Positions 42,101 to 49,261 of a DNA stretch of 64,000 bases are shown here, one piece after another. Every line of letters begins with the position of its first letter. Positions within the stretch are counted from its first letter, which is position 1. The notes below the pieces were generated by a model that was not told where the DNA came from, did not search any database, and was given only the letters and a program-made list of their open reading frames with translations. The stretch covers positions 62,001 through 126,000 of the forward strand of contig JAGZIN010000001.1 of assembly GCA_018366195.1 (NCBI GenBank), read 5' to 3'. The translations under genes and the position numbers were made by a program. The DNA is from Butyricicoccus pullicaecorum (lineage in GTDB: Bacteria > Bacillota > Clostridia > Oscillospirales > Butyricicoccaceae).

Positions 42101-43140
42101 TGCTGAATTTGCGCTTCCCCGTCTTGGAAGGAAACCGGAAGCTGGTGTTTTGCCACTTCCTTGCCAGCGGCATCGAACAAAATCGCATCTACGGTATAGC
42201 CCTCTGGTGCGGTTCCGGAATAATTGCGCAGAACGGCCTCGCAGTGGAGAGAGGCATTCACATATTTTTCGTCCAAATCGGTGGTATAACGGAAATCAAA
42301 GAGAGAGGCATTTTTATCCTTGCAGTACAGGAAAGTATCCCGGAAAATACCGCTCAGACGAATGAAATCCTGATCCTCCAGATAGCTGCCATCTGACCAA
42401 CGATAGACCTGAACCGAGATGGAGTTTTTCTCACCAGCGGGGTTTAAGAACTTGCTGATATCAAATTCCGCAGCGGTATAGCTGTCCTCACTGTAACCGA
42501 CATATTGACCGTTGACCCATACATAGAATGCAGATTCTACGCCCTGAAAAGAAACAAAGACTTCTTTGCCGTCCCAATCCTTGGGTGTCGTAAAATCACG
42601 GCGATAGGAGCCAACGGGATTATAAACGGTTGGAGATACGCCGAGCGGTGGAGTTTCCACGCCCTCCCATGGGAGACGGGTGTCTGTGTACTTGGGAGAA
42701 TCATAGCCCTGCGTCTGCCAGTTTGAGGGAACGGTAATCTCGTCCCAGCTGCTGACATCGTAATCCTTTTTGAAAAATTCCTCATTGCGTTCATGCGGAC
42801 TCTGTGCATAAGAGAATTTCCATGTGCCGTTGAGAGACTGGTAAGCAGGGGAGTTGTCACGGTTTCGAATACGTGCATCTTCTACGCTTGCAAAAGAATA
42901 GAAGCTTGTATGCGCGTCCTCGCGGTTGACCTCAAAGACACTGCGCTGGTCGTACCATTCTTCTCCTTTGAATGTGCTGCCGTTGGGGTCAGCGGGCTTT
43001 GGAATATCGGTGACCGTTTTTCCGGAACCATCATTGCTGGCATCGAGTGCCTGAGCTGTTTGCACTCCGCTGGCAAGCAGAGAAGAACCAAGTGCAGCAG
43101 CCAGAAGAAAGCTGACAGCCTGTTGTTGTTTCTTTTTCAT
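39112..43140 (-). CDS. Secreted LacZ-type beta-galactosidase (GH2) with inserted LamG-like domain
   Basis: A 1342-residue enzyme. A signal peptide (K-K-K, hydrophobic core, A-Q-A near 33) exports it. Then follow the GH2 sugar-binding domain (about 65-240), an Ig-like domain (250-350) and the TIM barrel with acid/base Glu521 in S-L-G-N-E-S and nucleophile Glu593 in Q-C-E-Y-A-H-A-M-G-N. After F-I-W-D-W-V-D-Q (about 625) a ~220-residue LamG/ConA-like domain (about 640-860: F-T-L-E-A-W-V-K-P, W-H-H-I-A-G-T-F-D-G, L-Y-L-D-G-K, G-L-I-D-E-V-R-I) interrupts the barrel, which resumes at F-S-F-G-G-D-W. The C-terminal ~300 residues are the LacZ small-chain domain. ATG 43140 has GGAGG; no wall anchor is seen. 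Confidence 0.93.
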   Translation of the reverse strand: MKKKQQQAVSFLLAAALGSSLLASGVQTAQALDASNDGSGKTVTDIPKPADPNGSTFKGEEWYDQRSVFEVNREDAHTSFYSFASVEDARIRNRDNSPAYQSLNGTWKFSYAQSPHERNEEFFKKDYDVSSWDEITVPSNWQTQGYDSPKYTDTRLPWEGVETPPLGVSPTVYNPVGSYRRDFTTPKDWDGKEVFVSFQGVESAFYVWVNGQYVGYSEDSYTAAEFDISKFLNPAGEKNSISVQVYRWSDGSYLEDQDFIRLSGIFRDTFLYCKDKNASLFDFRYTTDLDEKYVNASLHCEAVLRNYSGTAPEGYTVDAILFDAAGKEVAKHQLPVSFQDGEAQIQHTFAVQNPAKWSAEAPNLYQLVFVLHDANGTIVETAGCNVGFREISIRNNGTNQSQIIINGQPIMMKGVNRHETMPKTGRHITEESMIQDIKLMKQYNINAVRNSHYPNEPRWYELCDEYGLYMIDEANIESHGVNDQIPQSDPQWIQACKDRMRSTIERSKNHPSIIMWSLGNESYNGDTWAELGKLCKELDDTRLVHYEGHRDIPEVDVWSRMYRRVNQLDIDDPIKNPLGWWGEHGTKPAMQCEYAHAMGNGVGNLQEYWDVYEKYPNIQGGFIWDWVDQTIQMQTPTDKLLQNDGLPIPVTLKGELVSDGHAGKSMKGYAVCYNDPALVFSGSQPFTLEAWVKPDKGDSTSPIITKGNDEWMCTESYGIKRQIRYNESTQKKASDQLEFYIYNSQWDSDNGVYEKVVACVDTPANWAEQWHHIAGTFDGKNMKLYLDGKEVASAVNEKGIAYGGNAVGIGADVTYDAQNPNVPAVFEGLIDEVRISKKALSAEELQKTDRKPDDSALVWLDFDQFTEKNYAQKEFFSFGGDWQNIPEGNPNNKNFCANGLVSADRTVQPELMEVKKVYQNVGITSEEPLSGTIKLQNKYLFTNLNEFDAKWALLEDGVPVQEGKFSADDLNVAPLTEKTVKLGFTAPKQPKAGAEYFLNISFALKKDTSWANAGHEIATQQIAIPFAVPEAAQVSADSMPKLTVSEKDGSTVVAGKDFTLDFNTKTGTIGSLQYKNTELIKSGPIPNFWRAATDSDWGYFSPQALATWRYAGANRQIVDVKMEQNSDQQVTFTVTSNLPTTTKSDYKQVYTVYGSGDIQITSTLKPGANLPMIPEVGNMMTIPKEFDHVTWYGKGPDENYIDRQTGYDVGIYQKTVDEFFVDYIKPQETGNRTGVRWVSLTNEQGVGLLAKSEKQMEFNALFYTPEQLSNYLHSYMLPEGQDITLRLNYRQMGLGGDNSWGAKPLTPYQIPADQTYEYTYTLKPISTDNPEQLMSDYRTLIR

Positions 43141-43578
43141 GATTACCTCCAAAATTACCTGTGAGATGAACACGCTAAAAAAAGAGTTTCAAATAGAAAG
43201 CAGAATCAGTGATAAAAGTTGTTTTGCATGAGAGTTTTACTTAATTTTATAACCTTTTATAAGGGTAAAATTATTCCAAGTAACACGGTTTATTCTGTAC
43301 CACAATTTGGAAAAACATCTCAAATTTGGATTCCCCCGAGATATCATCTGATATGCTTTACTGAATGACTTAACTATATCTTAATTTACATCACACTTCA
43401 AGCCGTTTTTTTACTGAAAAAATGAAATGAAAATTGTGCATGTTTCACGAATGGACAAAAGAAAAAAATGGAATCTTAATCAGGAAAAATCAAGATTTTT
43501 TAGAGAATAAAAGAATAAAATATGGATATTTCAAAGAAAAATGAGATTTTTTTGAGATGCTGTGAGATGCGGGCATAT
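43141..43578. other. AT-rich upstream region of lacZ
   Basis: About 440 bases without a supportable gene. A weak minus-strand promoter (TTACTT, 16 bases, TATAAA, around 43255-43283) overlaps the imperfect dyad TAACCTTTTATAAGGGTA (43249-43266). No other structure was recognised. Confidence 0.4.
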
Positions 43579-43608
43579 AGAAAAAGGAAGCAGAAAAACT
43601 GCTTCCTT
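43579..43608 (-). terminator. Terminator of the feo operon
   Basis: Arms AAGGAAGCAG and CTGCTTCCTT around AAAAA with a T run on the minus strand; it overlaps the last bases of the HAD gene. Confidence 0.85.
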
Positions 43609-44410
43609 AGGAGTTTGTGAAGGACAAATAAGACTGGATTGCCCGAACCACACCGTTATCATCATTGGAAGGGGCGATATGGTCGGCGATTTGTTTCAGT
43701 GTTGGGTGTCCATTTTCCATAACAAATGCATGTCCCGCCGTTTGCAGCAATTCGGTATCATTGAGATAATCACCAAATGCCATGGTATGACTGAGCGGGA
43801 TGTGCAGATGTGCTGCAAGCTGGTGAAGTCCGATGCCTTTGTTGGTTTTTGGATTCATGAGATCGACCCAGTCTGCCCCCGAAAGGACGACGGCAAAGTG
43901 CTCCTCATAAGCACGAAGCATGGGAAAACAGCCCGTTTCGGCGTGTGATTTCTCAAAAACAGCGAGCTTAAAGGCGGGCTCCCGTGCCAATACTGCGATG
44001 AGGTCGGGAACAATGGTAAGTTTTTCGTAATACATCTGTGCGTTTTTGACAAAGACAGTATCCGTGCTGCATTCAATGAATGCGCCTGCATGGGTGCACA
44101 GGACAGCGTTGACTCCGGAAAGCGCACGAATCGAATGAATGGGTGGAATAAAATAGGGGGCAGGCACTTGGTCCGCAAAGAGACAGCTTGAGCGATGATA
44201 GACAACCGCTCCATTTTCGCAAATAAAGGAAATTTCATCGCAGACCTCTGAAAATAGCATACGCAGATTTTCATATTGCCGTCCACTTGCTGCGGCAAAA
44301 TGAATCTTGTGTTGCCGCAGCTGACGAATCAGTGGGAATAAATCGGGAGATAGCTGCTTTTTGCTGTCCAGCAGCGTTCCGTCTAAATCTGCTGCAATCA
44401 GCTCAATCAT
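43607..44410 (-). CDS. Cof-type HAD phosphatase in the feo operon
   Basis: A 267-residue HAD hydrolase: motif I A-A-D-L-D-G-T-L-L-D (Asp8, Asp10), motif II A-A-S-G-R-Q, and motif IV G-D-Y-L-N-D-T-E-L-L. It is last in feoA-feoB-dtxR-HAD, overlapping dtxR by ATGA, and ends in a terminator. A place in an iron-regulated operon is unusual for this family, though the substrate is unknown. Note Tyr for Asn in G-D-x-x-N-D compared with the typical G-D-N-x-N-D, which is allowed. Confidence 0.9.
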   Translation of the reverse strand: MIELIAADLDGTLLDSKKQLSPDLFPLIRQLRQHKIHFAAASGRQYENLRMLFSEVCDEISFICENGAVVYHRSSCLFADQVPAPYFIPPIHSIRALSGVNAVLCTHAGAFIECSTDTVFVKNAQMYYEKLTIVPDLIAVLAREPAFKLAVFEKSHAETGCFPMLRAYEEHFAVVLSGADWVDLMNPKTNKGIGLHQLAAHLHIPLSHTMAFGDYLNDTELLQTAGHAFVMENGHPTLKQIADHIAPSNDDNGVVRAIQSYLSFTNS

Positions 44411-44784
44411 GAGGATTCCTCCGATAGAATGGTCTCAAGACGGCGAATGAGCTCATCAGAAACGACGTGCTCAATGCGGCATGCGTCGTGCTCAGCGGTT
44501 TCTTGAGAAACACCCAGAATATCACGCAGATAACGGTAAAGTAAATCATGACGGTGCCGAATTTCACGCGCGTGTGCGAGCCCTGCCTCTGTCAGCACAA
44601 CATCGCTATAATAGGCAGGTTCAACCAATCCCATATCCCGCAGGACACTCAGCGCTTTGGAAACAGAGGCACGGGATACCCCGACACGCCGTGCAATTTC
44701 CACAGAACGAACCGTACCGAGTTCATTTTGAATATCCAAAATTACTTCCAAATAGTTTTCGCCAGATTCATGAATCTGTCGCAT
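44407..44784 (-). CDS. DtxR/MntR family metal-dependent repressor
   Basis: A 125-residue regulator. The winged helix (1-70) has S-V-E-I-A-R-R-V-G-V-S-R-A-S-V-S-K-A-L, followed by T-E-A-G and the dimerisation/metal domain with R-H-x-L-x-x-x-x-L and E-H-D-A-C-R-I-E-H-V-V-S, which carries the Glu, His and Cys metal ligands of DtxR-type proteins. The SH3-like third domain is missing, as in MntR-size proteins. It lies directly after feoB, so it likely represses the operon when iron (or manganese) is plentiful. A candidate operator is at 47061-47076. Confidence 0.93.
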   Translation of the reverse strand: MRQIHESGENYLEVILDIQNELGTVRSVEIARRVGVSRASVSKALSVLRDMGLVEPAYYSDVVLTEAGLAHAREIRHRHDLLYRYLRDILGVSQETAEHDACRIEHVVSDELIRRLETILSEESS

Positions 44785-44799
44785 AGGACACCTCCAAAA

Positions 44800-46803
44800 C
44801 TAAAACAGGAGCATACCAATATGGTATACGACAAATGATGTAATCCAAGCCAGTAAGGTTTGGAAGGCGGCGGCGCTCAGAGCCCAAGACCAGCCGCCCA
44901 TTTCACGCTTGATGGTTGCAAACGCTGAGATGCAGGGCATATAGAGCAGAATGAATACCAAAAAGGCATACGCCGCTGCCGGAGAAAAAACACCCGACAG
45001 GATTGCGCTGAGCTGTACGCTGGTAGATACCCCATAGAGCACATTCATCGTAGATACCACCGTTTCCTTGGCAATCAGCCCGGTGAGCAGAGCGACCGAG
45101 GCCTGCCATGTCCCAAATCCTAGTGGTGCAAAGATTGGGGCAATCATCTGACCAAATATGCCCAAGATAGAGGACTCCGGAGAGGCTGCCACCGATAGGG
45201 TGGGAGTAAAGTTCTGCAACAACCAGATAAGAATAGACATGAGGAAAATAATGGTACCAGCTTTGGTCAGAAAGTCCTTTGCCTTGTCATACATGCTGCG
45301 CATGGTACCTTTCCATGTAGGCAGACGATACGGAGGAAGCTCCAAGACAAAACCAGAGGATACCCCCTTGAAAACCGTCTTTTGCAGCAGAGCGCCGGCG
45401 AAAATAGACATCAAAATGCCCAGTAGATACAGGCTGATAATGACAAGGCTGGCGTGCTTGCCAAAAATAGCACCGGCTATCAATGCGTAGACCGGAAGCT
45501 TGGCGCCGCAGGACATGAATGGTGTCAGCATAATGGTCATACGGCGGTCTTTTTCGTTTTCCATGGTGCGCGCTGCCATGACAGCGGGAGTTGTACAGCC
45601 GAAGCCCATCAGCATGGGCACAAAGGATTTTCCGGAAAGTCCAATCCGTCGGAGTAATGTGTCCATGATAAATGCAATGCGTGCCAGATATCCGGTGTCC
45701 TCCAGCATGGACAGAAAAAAGAATAGAATGATGATTTGCGGAAGGAAAGAGACAACACCGCCCACGCCGCCGATGATTCCGTCGCAAATCAGACTGATAA
45801 TCCAGTCTGAGGTTCCAAGTGTGAGCAGCAGCGTTTCGAGCTGTGGCGCAATGCCCTCTTGCAGCAGAGATTCCAAGGCGCCCTTGAGCGTTTCTCCGAC
45901 GGGACCAAAAGTTGTCCAAAACATCAGCGCCATAATTGCAATAAAGATAGGGAGTGCGAGCCATTTTTGCATCACGATGCGGTCAATACGTGTAGTTGGT
46001 GTCTGCTTGGGAACGGGGGGACGGGTCACACTTTCTCGAACGACTCCTTCAATATAGTCATAAAATGCGTCCGCAAATAGCATTTCATGGTCTTGTCCGA
46101 TATCATGTGCGCAGAGTGCGTCAGCCAGTGCGTCCATTTGTGTACGCTGTTCTGTGGTCAGCTGGATATGGGAAACGATTTGGGGGTCATCTTCCAATAA
46201 TTTAGCAGCATAAAAGGGGCGGCTGCAAGCACGTAGGTCACTGGATTCTAAAATCTCAGCGCCTTGACGAATGGCAGCGCCGACACCATGCAGATATGCG
46301 GGCTGATGAGCAGGCGGCTGCATCTCTCCGGTCACGGCATCTAACAGAGCGGAAACGCCGATGCCGCGCCGAGCCGAAATCGGGAGCACTGGAACGCCTA
46401 AATGCGCACTCATTTTTTCACAGTCAATATGGATATCCTGTGCTTCCACATCGTCAATAAAATTGAGTGCAATGACCATAGGAAGCCCAAGTCCAATCAA
46501 CTGCATAGTCAGATAAAGGTTGCGCTCTAAATTGGTGGCATCTACAATATTCAGTATGCCGTCCAGTTCATCAGAAAGCACAAATTCACGAGCGATGATT
46601 TCTTCCTGTGTATAGGGGGAAAGCGAATAGATGCCGGGCAAGTCAACGGCATCGACCCGCTTGCCTGCGTGCTCAATGTGACCGGTTTTCCGGTCGATGG
46701 TCACGCCGGGCCAGTTGCCGACATGTTGATTGGAGCCGGTCAGACGGTTGAACAGTGTTGTTTTTCCGCTGTTTGGATTTCCGATAATTGCGAGTGTCTG
46801 CAT
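44800..46803 (-). CDS. feoB: Ferrous iron transport protein B
   Basis: A 667-residue transporter. The N-terminal G domain has G1 G-N-P-N-S-G-K-T-T-L-F, switch N-W-P-G-V-T-I-D-R-K, G3 D-L-P-G-I-Y-S-L and G4 N-F-I-D. After a helical GDI region come two Gate domains with many helices and conserved Cys (for example G-F-G-C-T-T-P-A and S-C-G-A-K-L-P-V). Start ATG 46803 gives M-Q-T-L-A-I-I-G-N; the frame to 47058 would overlap feoA completely. It begins five bases after feoA. Imports Fe(2+) across the cytoplasmic membrane under low oxygen, matching an anaerobe. Confidence 0.96.
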   Translation of the reverse strand: MQTLAIIGNPNSGKTTLFNRLTGSNQHVGNWPGVTIDRKTGHIEHAGKRVDAVDLPGIYSLSPYTQEEIIAREFVLSDELDGILNIVDATNLERNLYLTMQLIGLGLPMVIALNFIDDVEAQDIHIDCEKMSAHLGVPVLPISARRGIGVSALLDAVTGEMQPPAHQPAYLHGVGAAIRQGAEILESSDLRACSRPFYAAKLLEDDPQIVSHIQLTTEQRTQMDALADALCAHDIGQDHEMLFADAFYDYIEGVVRESVTRPPVPKQTPTTRIDRIVMQKWLALPIFIAIMALMFWTTFGPVGETLKGALESLLQEGIAPQLETLLLTLGTSDWIISLICDGIIGGVGGVVSFLPQIIILFFFLSMLEDTGYLARIAFIMDTLLRRIGLSGKSFVPMLMGFGCTTPAVMAARTMENEKDRRMTIMLTPFMSCGAKLPVYALIAGAIFGKHASLVIISLYLLGILMSIFAGALLQKTVFKGVSSGFVLELPPYRLPTWKGTMRSMYDKAKDFLTKAGTIIFLMSILIWLLQNFTPTLSVAASPESSILGIFGQMIAPIFAPLGFGTWQASVALLTGLIAKETVVSTMNVLYGVSTSVQLSAILSGVFSPAAAYAFLVFILLYMPCISAFATIKREMGGWSWALSAAAFQTLLAWITSFVVYHIGMLLF

Positions 46804-46808
46804 GGTTA

Positions 46809-47036
46809 TCAGTCCTCCAAAAGTATATTGGCGGCTTCTTCCCGGCGCAGGGAAAGATGATATCCGCGAAGCTGTACCGCGATGGGATCGCCAAAGGGAG
46901 CAACCCGCTCGACCGTGATGCGCACGCCTTTTGTAATTCCCATATCCAGAAAGTGCCGTTTGATGGCTCCTTCTGCGCTTAAACTTTCTACGATTCCGGA
47001 CTGCCCGGGCTTGAGTTGTGCAAGCGAATGATTCAT
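46809..47036 (-). CDS. feoA: Ferrous iron transport protein A
   Basis: A 75-residue SH3-like protein: L-A-Q-L-K-P-G-Q-S-G-I-V, then L-D-M-G-I-T-K-G-V-R-I-T-V-E-R-V-A-P-F-G-D-P-I-A-V-Q-L-R-G-Y-H-L-S-L-R, the FeoA core, ending E-A-A-N-I-L. It modulates FeoB. The ATG at 47036 is 15 bases from the best GGAGG, which is long, but the protein N-terminus is right for the family. First gene of the operon, with a promoter and a candidate metal-repressor site upstream. Confidence 0.93.
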   Translation of the reverse strand: MNHSLAQLKPGQSGIVESLSAEGAIKRHFLDMGITKGVRITVERVAPFGDPIAVQLRGYHLSLRREEAANILLED

Positions 47037-47060
47037 AATATTTGATTGATGCCTCCATTT

Positions 47061-47076
47061 GTTACCTGTAGTTAAC
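47061..47076 (-). promoter_or_regulatory. Candidate DtxR-family operator
   Basis: Imperfect dyad GTTA-N-CT-NN-AG-N-TAAC (12 of 16 positions symmetric), 12 bases downstream of the feoA -10, between it and the start codon. Confidence 0.5.
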
Positions 47077-47088
47077 TTCTCATGTTTT

Positions 47089-47118
47089 ATTGTAAGCGAT
47101 TGCTAACCGGTCTGTCAA
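47089..47118 (-). promoter_or_regulatory. Sigma-A promoter of feoA
   Basis: On the minus strand TTGACA (47113-47118), 18 bases, TACAAT (47089-47094). Confidence 0.78.
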
Positions 47119-47188
47119 TGCCAAATAGAACAAAACATTTCCAAACTTGGACAGGATATTTGATGTTTTTGGGGATTTACTTAGGCGG

Positions 47189-47217
47189 TTTACGAAAATC
47201 TGTAAATATGATATGAT
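47189..47217 (+). promoter_or_regulatory. Sigma-A promoter of the thioesterase-mutY operon
   Basis: TTTACG (47189-47194), 17 bases, TATGAT (47212-47217), about 40 bases before the first gene. Confidence 0.6.
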
Positions 47218-47256
47218 AGCATCAAACGATTTAGTAGAAAGGAATTTTTGATATTT

Positions 47257-47676
47257 ATGTCCGATACTTTGGCTTTTCTCCGTCAGAAACAAGAAAATGG
47301 CGGATTTAATGAACTCTTAGGCATGCGTATACGCACGATTCGTCCGGGATATGCAGAAGTAGAGCTTCCGGCAGATGAGCGCGTTTTGAATGCGCTGGGG
47401 AACGCGCACGGCGGTGCGATTTATGCGCTTTGTGATACGGCAGCAGGAACTGCGGCGGCTTCGTATGGACGGGTGGGGGTCACGCTCAATGCTTCGATTC
47501 AGTATCTGCGTCCGGGGAAAAAAGGGCAGTCCTTGTTTGCAAAGACACAGGAAATCAAGGTGGGAAGAACAACAGCGGTTTATGGCGTTACCGTGACAGA
47601 TGAAGATGACACAGAGATTGCACAGGCAACCTTTACCATGTTCTACATTGGAGAACGCACGGAATCGCTTTCATGA
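47257..47676 (+). CDS. PaaI-type hotdog-fold thioesterase
   Basis: A 139-residue hotdog protein. V-E-L-P-A-D-E-R-V-L-N-A-L-G-N-A-H-G-G-A-I-Y-A-L-C-D-T-A-A-G holds the H-G-G-x-x-x-x-L-x-D catalytic segment of the PaaI/YdiI group. ATG 47257 is 13 bases from AAAGGA; TTG 47248, in the same frame and better spaced, would add three residues, so the exact start is open. Hydrolyses acyl-CoA or aryl-CoA thioesters. Its stop overlaps mutY (ATGA). Confidence 0.9.
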   Translation: MSDTLAFLRQKQENGGFNELLGMRIRTIRPGYAEVELPADERVLNALGNAHGGAIYALCDTAAGTAAASYGRVGVTLNASIQYLRPGKKGQSLFAKTQEIKVGRTTAVYGVTVTDEDDTEIAQATFTMFYIGERTESLS

Positions 47677-48725
47677 CGAAGGAGATGGCAGCAGAGCTGC
47701 TTGCATGGTATGATGCGGGGCATCGGGATTTGCCTTGGCGCCGTACAAAAGTGCCCTACCGAATCTGGCTGTCTGAAATTATGCTTCAGCAAACCCGGGT
47801 CGAGGCTGTGATTCCCTATTATGAACGGTTTTTGCAGACCTGTCCGGATATTGGGGCGCTGGCAAAGGCGCCGGAACAGGTCTACCTCAAATTATGGGAG
47901 GGACTGGGCTATTATAGCCGAGTACGCAATCTGCACAAGGCAGCGTGCTTGCTCTGTGAACAGTATGGCGGACAAATGCCGAGTGATTACAAGGAACTGT
48001 TATCGCTTCCGGGAATCGGCGATTATACGGCCAGTGCGATTGCGTCGATTGCGTTTGGACTTGCAGAGCCTGCGGTCGATGGCAATGTGCTGCGTGTCTG
48101 TGCGCGGATACAGGGGGATTTTCGTCCCATTGATGATTTGAAGGTCAAGCGGGACTTTCGTGCACAGCTTGTGGAAATCATACCCAAAGACAGGGCGGGA
48201 GACTTTAATCAGGCGCTGATGGAGTTGGGAGCAACGGTCTGTATTCCGAATGGCGCTCCGCGCTGTGCCGACTGTCCGGTTTCTCACCTGTGTCATACCT
48301 TCCAACAAAAAACATGGGAGCAGATTCCGGTGCGCACACCGAAGAAAGCGAGAACGATTGCGGAACGCACTGTGATTTTGGCGCGCTGCGGAAATCTTGT
48401 TGGGATTCGGCGCAGACCAGACAGCGGACTGCTTGCGCGTATGTGGGAGCTTCCTGCCTATGAAGGAGCCCTGAAGCCGCGAGAAATCAGGCAGCAGTTG
48501 GATAAAGAGGGGTGGAAGGTAACAAAATTACTGGCATTGTCTCCGGCAAAGCATGTTTTTACCCATATAGAATGGCGTATGACTGGATATTATGCAGAAC
48601 TTTGCGCACCGGTACCGGAACTGATGTGGGTCACACCGGACGAGCTGCGCGGGGAATATGCGTTGCCGTCGGCATTTCGCACCTTTTTGGAGGTATTGGA
48701 GGAATCATGCAATATATCCGTGTAA
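47673..48725 (+). CDS. mutY: A/G-specific adenine DNA glycosylase
   Basis: A 350-residue base-excision enzyme that removes adenine opposite 8-oxoguanine. L-S-E-I-M-L-Q-Q-T-R-V carries the catalytic Glu (about 38), the helix-hairpin-helix reads L-P-G-I-G-D-Y-T-A-S-A-I with the catalytic Asp in the next helix region (V-D-G-N-V), and C-I-P-N-G-A-P-R-C-A-D-C-P-V-S-H-L-C is the Cys-x6-Cys-x2-Cys-x5-Cys iron-sulfur loop. A NUDIX-like C-terminal domain follows. It overlaps the thioesterase (ATGA) and the next glycosylase gene. Confidence 0.96.
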   Translation: MTKEMAAELLAWYDAGHRDLPWRRTKVPYRIWLSEIMLQQTRVEAVIPYYERFLQTCPDIGALAKAPEQVYLKLWEGLGYYSRVRNLHKAACLLCEQYGGQMPSDYKELLSLPGIGDYTASAIASIAFGLAEPAVDGNVLRVCARIQGDFRPIDDLKVKRDFRAQLVEIIPKDRAGDFNQALMELGATVCIPNGAPRCADCPVSHLCHTFQQKTWEQIPVRTPKKARTIAERTVILARCGNLVGIRRRPDSGLLARMWELPAYEGALKPREIRQQLDKEGWKVTKLLALSPAKHVFTHIEWRMTGYYAELCAPVPELMWVTPDELRGEYALPSAFRTFLEVLEESCNISV

Positions 48726-49204
48726 CACATAATTTTCCGCCGCTCTTTGCGCCAGATTCCAAGGTGCTTGTTTTGGGGTCTATGCCAAGTCCGAAATCCA
48801 GAGAACAGGCATTTTTTTATGGGCATTCACAAAATCGGTTTTGGCCGGTTCTGGCGGCGGTGTTTGATGAGCCGACTCCGCAAACAATAGAGGAAAAACG
48901 GCAAATGGCATTTAGACACCACATTGCAATGTGGGATACCCTTGCTGCCTGTGAAATCAAGGGAGCAAGCGATAGCTCGATTCGCAATCCAGAGCCCAAT
49001 GATTTACAATGGCTGATTGCGCAGACGCAGGTGAAAGCGGTTTTTTGCACAGGAGCGGCATCTTACAAGTATTATACCAAGCTGTGTCAGCCGCAAACCG
49101 GAATTGCAGCCGTTTGCCTGCCTTCTACCAGCCCTGCCAATGCGGCGTGGTCGAAGGAACGGCTGATAGAGGCATATCGTGTGATTGCGCAAGCCGTTCA
49201 ATAA
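48707..49204 (+). CDS. DNA-deoxyinosine/uracil glycosylase (UDG superfamily family 6)
   Basis: A 165-residue glycosylase. V-L-V-L-G-S-M-P-S-P-K-S near residue 20 is the first catalytic motif of the mismatch/hypoxanthine branch of the uracil-DNA glycosylase superfamily, Y-G-H-S-Q-N-R-F-W-P follows, and L-P-S-T-S-P-A-N-A near 135 is the second motif. ATG 48707 has GGAGG upstream and lies inside the last codons of mutY (19-base overlap). Probably removes deaminated bases (hypoxanthine or uracil). Confidence 0.9.
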   Translation: MQYIRVTHNFPPLFAPDSKVLVLGSMPSPKSREQAFFYGHSQNRFWPVLAAVFDEPTPQTIEEKRQMAFRHHIAMWDTLAACEIKGASDSSIRNPEPNDLQWLIAQTQVKAVFCTGAASYKYYTKLCQPQTGIAAVCLPSTSPANAAWSKERLIEAYRVIAQAVQ

Positions 49205-49245
49205 AAAAATGCACAGAGTCTGTTTGGATACTCTGTGCATTTCTG
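49203..49245 (+). terminator. Bidirectional terminator
   Basis: Arms AAATGCACAGAGT and ACTCTGTGCATTT with a ten-base loop, between convergent genes. Confidence 0.85.
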
Positions 49246-49261
49246 TTATGATGTGGTATGG

